From Parcubacteria group bacterium Athens0714_26 (GTDB lineage: Bacteria; Patescibacteriota; Minisyncoccia; UBA6257; 02-FULL-45-10c), in assembly GCA_007376745.1 (NCBI GenBank), contig VMGU01000006.1, forward strand, positions 1 through 21,202: a stretch of DNA of 21,202 bases. The letters run 5' to 3'. Below are positions 15,799 to 21,202 of this stretch, piece after piece; position 1 is the first letter of the stretch, and each line of letters starts with the position of its first letter. The notes beneath the pieces were generated by a model. The model did not search any database and was not told the DNA's origin. It worked only from the letters and a program-made list of their open reading frames with translations. Made by a program: the position numbers and the translations under genes.

Positions 15799-18021
15799 AT
15801 GCAAGATACTTTTAAAAAAGTTAATTTACTTTTGATTAAGGCGGGTCTTTTTATCGTACCCCTTATCCCACTTTTAATTTTTAGGTCTTTATTTTTTCCT
15901 TTTATTACTTCTAAGGCTTTTGTTTTTAGAATTATTATTGAGATAATTTTTGCTTTATGGGTGGCTTTGGCCATTTTTTACAAAGAATTTCGCCCTAAAA
16001 AGAATTATTTACCTTTAGTTATTGGGGGATTTATTTTTGTGGTTACTCTAGCAACGATTTTCGGCGTTAATCCCGCGAGAAGTTTTTGGTCTAATTTTGA
16101 AAGAATGGAGGGGCTAATAACTTATCTCCATCTTTTCGCTTATTTTTTGGTACTTGGCAATGTTTTTAAGAAAAAAGATTGGTTTGTTTTGTTTAACTTA
16201 TTTGTTTTTTCCGGTTTAGTGGAAAATATTTACGCGTTTTTGCAGAAGTTGGGTAAAATTCCATCTCCGCAGGGCGGTTTCCGGGTAGACGGCACAATAG
16301 GCAACCCGGCTTATTTGGCGGCCTACCTCATATTTATTTTAGGGTTTTGTATTTTTTTACTGTTAAATTCAAAAGAAAAGACGGTGAGATATTTTTATGG
16401 AGGAATGAGTTTGTTTACTTTGGCGATAATTTATTTCACGGCAAGCCGCGGACCGGCGCTTGGGGTTTTGGGAGGATTGGTTTTGGCGGCCATTATGTAT
16501 TTGATTTTTAAGAAAAACGAAACGGATAAGGATAAATTATATAAGAAAATAATTTTAAGCTGTTTGGCGGCTTTGACGCTGGTAACGGGAGGAATTTGGG
16601 GTTTAAAAGACCAGAAATTCGTTCAAAACAGTCCCGTACTTTCCCGTCTTACCTCACTATCTTTTAATGAAAAAACAGTAAAATCACGTTTTGCTATTTG
16701 GAAAATGAGTTGGCAAGCCGTAAAGGAGCGTCCAATTTTAGGATGGGGGCCTGAAAATTACGGCGTAGTTTTTTCTAAATATTATCGTCCTGAACTTTGG
16801 GAGCAGGAGCCTTGGTTTGACCGTTCCCATAACATTGTTTTTGATTGGCTTATCAACGCGGGCATCTTGGGTCTTTTGTCTTATTTGAGTATTTTTGCCG
16901 TAGCTTTTTATTATCTATGGAGAAACCATATTAGAAAAATCTTGCCAATTGAATCAATAATTTTATTTTCAACCATATTAATTGTTTATTTTTTCCAAAA
17001 TTTATTTGTTTTTGACAATATCGCGACTTATATAGGTTTTTTCACAATACTGGCGTTTATTTATAAGCTTGATGTTGTCTATAGTGAAGATGGGGGTGAG
17101 GTTCGTGTTACTGCGGATAGCCCGCAAGATAAAGATAGGGATAAAAAAATAATCACGGAAGGATTTTTATTAATAGTGTTTGCCGTCTCGGTTTATTTCA
17201 TAAATATAAAACCGATTCTGGTTAACGGCGATATAATAAGCGCTCTGCAAAATCAAGGCGATTACAATTCTTTAAAAATAGCGCTTGCTTATTTTAAAGA
17301 AGCTATTTCATACGATAGTTTTTTAGGCAGGCAAGAAGTCGGCGAGCAGCTGACGAGATTCGCGCTTGGCGTTAATTCTTTGCCTAACGCAGATGCGGAT
17401 TTTAAAAATGAAACTTTGCAGTTGGCAATTACCGAGGAACAAAAAAATGTGGTTCAAAATAATCTTGACCCCAGACCGTATTTGTTTCTTGGCAATCTTT
17501 ATGTTCAGGAAAAAATGTATGACGAAGCGCTTAAAGTTTTTAACGAAGCACTGGCGCTTTCACCCCTTAAACAGCAAATTCTTTTTGAATTAACCAACCT
17601 TTATATTAAAAAAGGAGATTACGCGGATGCGATGGCAAGCGCGAAAAAGGCGTTTGATTTTGCTTCGGCTTATCCGCAGGCAAGAATGAATTTGGTCGCG
17701 GCTTATATTTTGAATAAGCAGCAAGCAGAGGCGGATAAGTTGTTGTTTGAGGCTTACGGTACTGTTGAGGTGCCGGAAAATCTTCTTATTCAAGCTTATT
17801 CCGTGATTAAAGATTACCAGCGTTTACTGGGGATCTGGCGGGCTTTTGTGAAAGATGACCCGAATAATTTTAATTACAGGTTTAGTCTTGCCGGAGCTTA
17901 TCTTTTAAATAATATTAGGGAGGACGCAATCGCGCAATTAAAAGAAGCCATTCGGATAAAACCGTCTTTTGAAAGCGAGGGCAATTCTTACATTCAGCAA
18001 ATACAGGCGGGCAAGTTTTAG
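15799..18021 (+). CDS. O-antigen polymerase/ligase family membrane protein (Wzy_C) with C-terminal TPR
   Basis: This is an integral membrane protein of 740 residues with about 13 hydrophobic segments (roughly 10-33 to 455-475). The Wzy_C features are GTIGNPAYLAAY, TASRGPALG, and a large external loop (about 272-348) holding RFAIWKMSWQAV, ILGWGPENY and DRSHNIVFDW with H344. This family includes O-antigen ligase WaaL, polymerase Wzy and O-oligosaccharyltransferase PglL, and the sequence does not decide between them. After the last span, residues about 555-735 form several TPR units (PYLFLGNLYVQEKMYDEALK, ELTNLYIKKGDYADAM). These would lie outside the membrane if the topology is right, as a docking arm. 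It sits directly upstream of two exported Ser/Thr-rich proteins, which makes protein glycosylation worth considering. Confidence 0.87.
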   Translation: MQDTFKKVNLLLIKAGLFIVPLIPLLIFRSLFFPFITSKAFVFRIIIEIIFALWVALAIFYKEFRPKKNYLPLVIGGFIFVVTLATIFGVNPARSFWSNFERMEGLITYLHLFAYFLVLGNVFKKKDWFVLFNLFVFSGLVENIYAFLQKLGKIPSPQGGFRVDGTIGNPAYLAAYLIFILGFCIFLLLNSKEKTVRYFYGGMSLFTLAIIYFTASRGPALGVLGGLVLAAIMYLIFKKNETDKDKLYKKIILSCLAALTLVTGGIWGLKDQKFVQNSPVLSRLTSLSFNEKTVKSRFAIWKMSWQAVKERPILGWGPENYGVVFSKYYRPELWEQEPWFDRSHNIVFDWLINAGILGLLSYLSIFAVAFYYLWRNHIRKILPIESIILFSTILIVYFFQNLFVFDNIATYIGFFTILAFIYKLDVVYSEDGGEVRVTADSPQDKDRDKKIITEGFLLIVFAVSVYFINIKPILVNGDIISALQNQGDYNSLKIALAYFKEAISYDSFLGRQEVGEQLTRFALGVNSLPNADADFKNETLQLAITEEQKNVVQNNLDPRPYLFLGNLYVQEKMYDEALKVFNEALALSPLKQQILFELTNLYIKKGDYADAMASAKKAFDFASAYPQARMNLVAAYILNKQQAEADKLLFEAYGTVEVPENLLIQAYSVIKDYQRLLGIWRAFVKDDPNNFNYRFSLAGAYLLNNIREDAIAQLKEAIRIKPSFESEGNSYIQQIQAGKF

Positions 18022-18070
18022 TTTTTGGCGGCTGTTTTTATTAAAATAAAAGTTATCCACATTGTCTTTT

Positions 18071-18099
18071 TTGTTATTAATCGCCAATAGACTTATAAT
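18071..18099 (+). promoter_or_regulatory. Promoter of the surface repeat protein gene
   Basis: TTGTTA (18071-18076) and a perfect TATAAT (18094-18099) are exactly 17 nt apart. This is the best -10 in the window. Transcription would begin near 18106, giving a leader of about 59 nt. Confidence 0.78.
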
Positions 18100-18122
18100 T
18101 ATATATAGATAATTAAAAGTCG

Positions 18123-18160
18123 AAAAATAAATAATAAAATAAATAAAATAAAAATAAAAA
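18123..18160 (+). other. A-rich untranslated leader without Shine-Dalgarno
   Basis: The leader of the surface repeat gene is a 38-nt run of only A and T on the plus strand, built from variants of AAATAAAAT. It contains no Shine-Dalgarno. Such an unstructured A-rich leader may let ribosomes, or protein S1 if present, bind directly and so support high expression. This is an inference from base composition. Confidence 0.5.
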
Positions 18161-18164
18161 GATT

Positions 18165-19049
18165 ATGAATAAAAGTATTGTTATGGGTAAAAAGCAGCAA
18201 TATTTTGCTGTTGTTTTATCTGTGATTCTTTCGTTTTTGGTGGTTTGGGCGGTAGCTTTTGGCGCTAGCACCATCAGTGGCAACATTTCAACGGGGGGAA
18301 CGTTGACTGTTACAGGAGCATCTACTCTAAGTAGTACTTTAAATGTTACGGGTCTTGCTACCTTGGGTTTCGCTTCATCAACGAGTATATCCCTTACGCA
18401 GAATCTTATGGTGAATGGAATGGCGACAACAACTGGTTCTACTGGTAATATCGCCACTGAAGGTACGCTTACGGTTGGTGGAGCTTCCACTCTTACTGGG
18501 GCGGTAGGTATAACTGGCTTAACTACTTTAATTAATGCTACTACTACTAGAGTTTCTATTTCACAGAATTTAATGGTGAATGGAATGGCGACAACAACCG
18601 GTTCTACAGGTAATATCGCTACCGAAGGCACTTTGACGGTTGCAGGTGCTACTACTTTAAGCAGCACTTTGGGTGTGACCAGTGGTCTTACCACTTTAAG
18701 TTTCGCTTCAACGACAAGTATTTCTCTTACCCAAAATTTAATGGTTAATAAGATGGCGACAACAACTGGTTCTACCGGCAATATCGCCACAGAGGGAACC
18801 ATTATTTCTGTTGGGAAGAATGGTGTCGGCACGACTACGCCAGCGACGGAATATTCCGCAGATAGCACCGCGACAACTACGGTGGCATTGTATTCTTCTA
18901 CGTCAGCCGTAGGTGGTTGTTTGCAAATGGAAGGGAGTAACGGGACTCCGTATAGGATGTACGTAGGAAGAGCTGACATCGCTACAACTTCAACTGGTCG
19001 TCCGGCCGGTACCATTATTGCGTATTGGGAAGCTGGTTCTTGTAAATAA
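18165..19049 (+). CDS. Exported Thr/Ser-rich repeat surface protein
   Basis: This 294-residue protein is probably displayed on the cell surface. Residues about 13-33 form one hydrophobic segment (YFAVVLSVILSFLVVWAVAF), a signal peptide or anchor. Residues 45-210 are three tandem 55-56-residue repeats of the type GTLTVxGASTL / NLMVNGMATTTGSTGNIATE, likely a beta-solenoid or fibre. The C-terminal part (about 211-294) has GVGTTTPATEY, GGCLQMEGSNGTPYRMYV and ends EAGSCK, a tail style I associate with Parcubacteria surface proteins. Two cysteines, in GGC and at the end, could pair. It has its own promoter and precedes another exported protein by 29 nt, so both may be co-transcribed. ATG 18183 is an alternative start. 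The function, such as adhesion or host attachment, is unproven. Confidence 0.78.
   Translation: MNKSIVMGKKQQYFAVVLSVILSFLVVWAVAFGASTISGNISTGGTLTVTGASTLSSTLNVTGLATLGFASSTSISLTQNLMVNGMATTTGSTGNIATEGTLTVGGASTLTGAVGITGLTTLINATTTRVSISQNLMVNGMATTTGSTGNIATEGTLTVAGATTLSSTLGVTSGLTTLSFASTTSISLTQNLMVNKMATTTGSTGNIATEGTIISVGKNGVGTTTPATEYSADSTATTTVALYSSTSAVGGCLQMEGSNGTPYRMYVGRADIATTSTGRPAGTIIAYWEAGSCK
18297..18794 (+). repeat. Three tandem in-frame repeats of 165, 165 and 168 bp
   Basis: Units begin at 18297, 18462 and 18627, with a broken fourth start at 18795. The segment GMATTTGSTGNIATEGT is identical in protein between the first two units, and the third differs only at its first residue and after EGT. 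At DNA level many third positions differ (act/acc/aca, gcc/gct, ggt/ggc), so the copies are not recent. The middle of each unit is more variable. The length difference between units is one codon. Confidence 0.9.
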
Positions 19050-19078
19050 TAATTAGTTTAAAAAGTATCTAAATTACT

Positions 19079-19972
19079 ATGAAAACTTATTTATCAATTT
19101 TGGTCGGATTGATACTTGTGCCTGTTCTTGCTTTTGCCGCAAATGACGCTGTTTTTTCGGGGGGGAATCTTTCGGTGGGGGGTTATACATTAACACTTAA
19201 TGGCACCGTGGATTCTGTAACGGCTAATACTGATAGTTTTGATGCGACGCTGACCGCGGGACAGTCTTTACGCGTTACCTCCACGGATTTAAGGAAGTTG
19301 GTGGTTGATCCTATGACGTATGTGAAAGTGGATAGATCGTGTAATTCTTCCGAGTCTACAATAACCATTAGTACAACTAATGATTCTGGGTCATTTACCA
19401 TAACAGTTACACCTTCTGCGACTTATACGTGTTCAAGCGATGGAGGTGGTGGCGTTGTGAGTAGTGGAGGCGGTGGTGGAGGCGGAGGCGGCGGCGGTAG
19501 TACTGTGGCGGCGCCCGCGAAGTCTTCAACACAAGTAACGCCTTCCACAACAACTTCAATACCTGCTAAAACATTAACAGCTCCCGCTATTTCTTCTGCT
19601 TTTAATAAAGATTTAGGTAAAGGAAGTCGGAGCGATGACGTGAAGCGTTTACAGCAGCTTTTGGCAAGCGATAAAAGTATTTATCCCGAGGGCACGGTAT
19701 CCGGATATTTTGGTCCGTTAACCGTTAAAGCTATTACGCAATTTCAGTTAAAGTATGGAGTTATAAAGAGCAGTGAAGAAACCGGCGCTGGACGACTGGG
19801 CCCCAAGACACGAGCTAAAGTAAGCGAAGTGTTTGGAGTCAGTACTTCTTCTTCGGTATCTTCGACAGCGTCTGATGACGCAAAGAAAGCGGTAATGCAA
19901 ACTCAAATATTACAGTTGCAGAGTCAGATTAACGCTTTGCTCTTGCAGTTGCAGAAAGCTAAAAGTCAGTAA
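19079..19972 (+). CDS. Secreted peptidoglycan-binding protein with glycine linker
   Basis: This is an exported protein of 297 residues. The signal peptide MKTYLSILVGLILVPVLAFA probably ends after residue 20 (AFA). A beta-rich domain follows (about 21-118), ending in a Ser/Thr/Cys section. Next is a linker of four then eleven consecutive glycines (122-125 and 130-140) and a Thr/Pro/Ala stretch. A PG_binding_1 domain lies at about 178-252 (GKGSRSDDVKRLQQLL, YFGPLTVKAITQFQ, GRLGPKTRAKV). The C-terminus is a short Gln/Leu coiled coil (ILQLQSQINALLLQLQKA). It may tether a surface structure to the cell wall. No enzymatic domain is visible. It lies 29 nt after the repeat protein, probably in the same transcript, and ends at the terminator 12 nt downstream. 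Confidence 0.85.
   Translation: MKTYLSILVGLILVPVLAFAANDAVFSGGNLSVGGYTLTLNGTVDSVTANTDSFDATLTAGQSLRVTSTDLRKLVVDPMTYVKVDRSCNSSESTITISTTNDSGSFTITVTPSATYTCSSDGGGGVVSSGGGGGGGGGGGSTVAAPAKSSTQVTPSTTTSIPAKTLTAPAISSAFNKDLGKGSRSDDVKRLQQLLASDKSIYPEGTVSGYFGPLTVKAITQFQLKYGVIKSSEETGAGRLGPKTRAKVSEVFGVSTSSSVSSTASDDAKKAVMQTQILQLQSQINALLLQLQKAKSQ
19466..19498 (+). repeat. Run of eleven glycine codons, G-rich
   Basis: The codons GGA, GGC and GGT are mixed and not a pure triplet repeat, so strand slippage is less likely than with one repeated codon. The plus strand is very G-rich with many GG pairs. It encodes a flexible linker in the peptidoglycan-binding protein. Confidence 0.85.
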
Positions 19973-19983
19973 AGATTATCAGT

Positions 19984-20009
19984 AAAAAACCGGCATTCGC
20001 CGGTTTTTT
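19984..20009. terminator. Bidirectional intrinsic terminator
   Basis: AAAAAACCGGC (19984-19994), loop ATTC, then GCCGGTTTTTT (19999-20009) form a perfect 11-bp stem whose outer part supplies a T-tract on both strands. It lies between the plus-strand surface genes and the minus-strand flippase and can end both transcripts. Confidence 0.92.
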
Positions 20010-20052
20010 GTTGGTTAGATTTTTATTTCGTGGTTAATTTAAAATTGTGATT

Positions 20053-21202
20053 TTAGCCAGCCGATATTTTTTTGAATAAATTAATGACTGTTTCTTCTTT
20101 TTGAATTTTAAGCAATACAAAATAGGCAATAGTCGTGAGGGTAATGTTTGCTATCAGGTTTACGTCAAAATATTTTAGAAGAATGATAATCGGCGTGATT
20201 AGTATTGTGGAAATTATTATTTTTTTGATTCTTCCCAGTATATTAAAATCATTAAGCGATCTCATTTTTATCCAAATAAAAGTATTAGAAATAATCATCG
20301 TAAAAATTGTGGATGTCGCGGCTCCGGCGATGCCCCAATAAGGAATCAGGAGAAAATTAAAAAATACGTTGCCTATCGCCCCTAAAGCGGAAAAAATAAT
20401 GAAATTTTTTTGTTTATTGTAGGCTAGAATAGAATTACTAATTATGACTGATGGGAAAATTATCAAAAGCGTTACCAGTAATATTTGGAAAGCAAGAATC
20501 GCGGGGGCGTACACTGGACCGAAAAGAAAGATAATAATTTGTTTAGCCAATAGGATACTCGAAATTGAAAGCGGTAACGCAACAAGTAGTGAGGCGCTTA
20601 AGGATTTTTCAAGGAGATTCCTAAACCGTTCTTTGTTTAAAGCGGCTTTTGATAATACCGGAAACATGGCGGCGGCGAAAAGATTCGCCATAACATAAAG
20701 CAGCTGGATTGGTTTTTGGGCGGCTGAATAAAATCCCAGTTCATCCGGAGAGCGCATCCAGCTAAGCATTATAAGGTCGGTATTTATCATAATTGCTCCC
20801 AGAAAACTGGCTAAAGCGAACGGTAGAGATGCGGAAAGTATTGTTTTAATAAGGCGGCAGTCAAAATTAGCCCAGAGATTTTTCAGGTGGTGTCTTATGG
20901 ATAAAATTATCGCAAAAAAGCCGATGGCGGTGCCTATGGCGTAAGCAATTGTCAGGCCTTTGCTGCCCGGGTAAAATTTTAAAAAGTAAAAACCCAAGCC
21001 AGTTATTACGATATTGGTTATAATTTCATTAAAGGATTCCAGTTGCATTTTTTCCCTTGCTCTGCTTTGCGCGAAAGAAAAATTTCTTAAACTGTCAAAA
21101 ACCAGCATAAAAGCCGCGATAGGTAAAAGTATTTTAGCCTCGTTAATTTTGGTAAAGTAAGGCGCTAACCAAAGAAGAATAGCTACGCCCATGACCAAAA
21201 GC
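20053..21202 (-). CDS. Wzx-type polysaccharide flippase, 5'-truncated at the window edge
   Basis: This integral membrane protein of the MOP/Wzx (polysaccharide transporter) family moves lipid-linked glycan units across the membrane. At least 381 residues are visible, and the frame is still open at the window end, so the first 60-100 residues are missing. A TTG at 21198 is not a likely start. About ten hydrophobic spans are seen. Typical family pieces are LSASLPFALASFLGAIMINTD, where a span crosses a polar patch, the GFYSAAQKP loop, VANLFAAAMFPVLSKA in modified form (VMANLFAAAMFPVLSKA), and YWGIAGAATSTIFTMI. The C-terminus is a short basic tail. It faces the surface-protein genes across the shared terminator. 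Its target is probably the glycan built by the plus-strand operons, which is inferred from position. Confidence 0.87.
   Translation of the reverse strand, partial: LLVMGVAILLWLAPYFTKINEAKILLPIAAFMLVFDSLRNFSFAQSRAREKMQLESFNEIITNIVITGLGFYFLKFYPGSKGLTIAYAIGTAIGFFAIILSIRHHLKNLWANFDCRLIKTILSASLPFALASFLGAIMINTDLIMLSWMRSPDELGFYSAAQKPIQLLYVMANLFAAAMFPVLSKAALNKERFRNLLEKSLSASLLVALPLSISSILLAKQIIIFLFGPVYAPAILAFQILLVTLLIIFPSVIISNSILAYNKQKNFIIFSALGAIGNVFFNFLLIPYWGIAGAATSTIFTMIISNTFIWIKMRSLNDFNILGRIKKIIISTILITPIIILLKYFDVNLIANITLTTIAYFVLLKIQKEETVINLFKKISAG

Noticed and set aside
18035..18052. A possible terminator after the Wzy/ligase gene (T-rich and A-rich arms around 18035-18052)
   Set aside because: The arms are only A-T pairs with a loop of about two bases, so the hairpin would be unstable.
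18113..19015. A 300-codon open frame on the minus strand opposite the surface repeat protein
   Set aside because: It mirrors a repeat whose unit length is close to a multiple of three, so a stop-free antisense frame is copied along with each unit. The product is a low-complexity Val/Pro repeat ending in a Phe/Leu run from the A-rich leader. The plus frame has a promoter, a signal segment and recognisable family ends.
1..21202. Alternative genetic code with UGA as glycine
   Set aside because: Several genes, such as those ending at 2698, 8211 and 14342, use TGA as a stop at sensible places, often in ATGA overlaps, and conserved glycines use GGN codons.
1..21202. Defence system, phage, CRISPR or transposon
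   Set aside because: I saw no nuclease, integrase, transposase, recombinase, phage structural gene, or spaced direct repeats; the only tandem repeats are inside a coding gene.

Overview
The window most likely comes from a member of the Patescibacteria (candidate phyla radiation), probably a Parcubacteria-type lineage. This rests on AT-rich DNA and densely overlapping genes almost without Shine-Dalgarno sequences. It also rests on two adjacent exported proteins of a kind I associate with Parcubacteria: a Thr/Ser-rich 55-residue repeat protein ending in EAGSCK, and a Gly-linker protein with a peptidoglycan-binding domain. TGA is used as a normal stop, so the UGA=Gly code of Gracilibacteria does not apply. 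The lineage call is an inference from protein style, because no rRNA or marker gene is present.

Almost everything here serves a surface polysaccharide or glycoconjugate. Positions 1-8746 look like one long plus-strand operon with start/stop overlaps of 4 to 32 nt. It holds the end of a GmhA-like phosphoheptose isomerase, an NAD-dependent epimerase, an HddC-type nucleotidyltransferase fused to a GmhB-type phosphatase, a second epimerase with an altered catalytic motif, a GT2 glycosyltransferase, a third epimerase, an RfbH-like PLP enzyme, RfbB, a Nudix hydrolase and RfbC. Together they suggest a GDP-heptose branch and a dTDP- or other NDP-deoxyhexose branch.

Positions 8772-9479 form a self-contained unit: a good promoter, the only strong Shine-Dalgarno in the window, a small gene with a degenerate Nudix box, and a nested-hairpin terminator. 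Next come a putative glycosyltransferase (9539-10471) and a second operon with an extended -10 promoter (10538-15718). That operon encodes a NeuB-family synthase, an SDR dehydrogenase, a one-chain transketolase and a GT-B-like transferase, and may make and use an unusual 3-deoxy-2-ulosonic acid.

Positions 15799-19972 encode a Wzy/WaaL/PglL-type membrane protein with TPRs, then the two exported surface proteins behind a clear promoter. A bidirectional terminator (19984-20009) separates these from a convergent, 5'-truncated Wzx-type flippase on the minus strand. The whole can be read as sugar synthesis, glycan assembly, flipping, polymerisation or ligation, and candidate surface acceptors. No stretch longer than about 150 bases lacks a gene, and I see no tRNA, rRNA, CRISPR array or insertion sequence.
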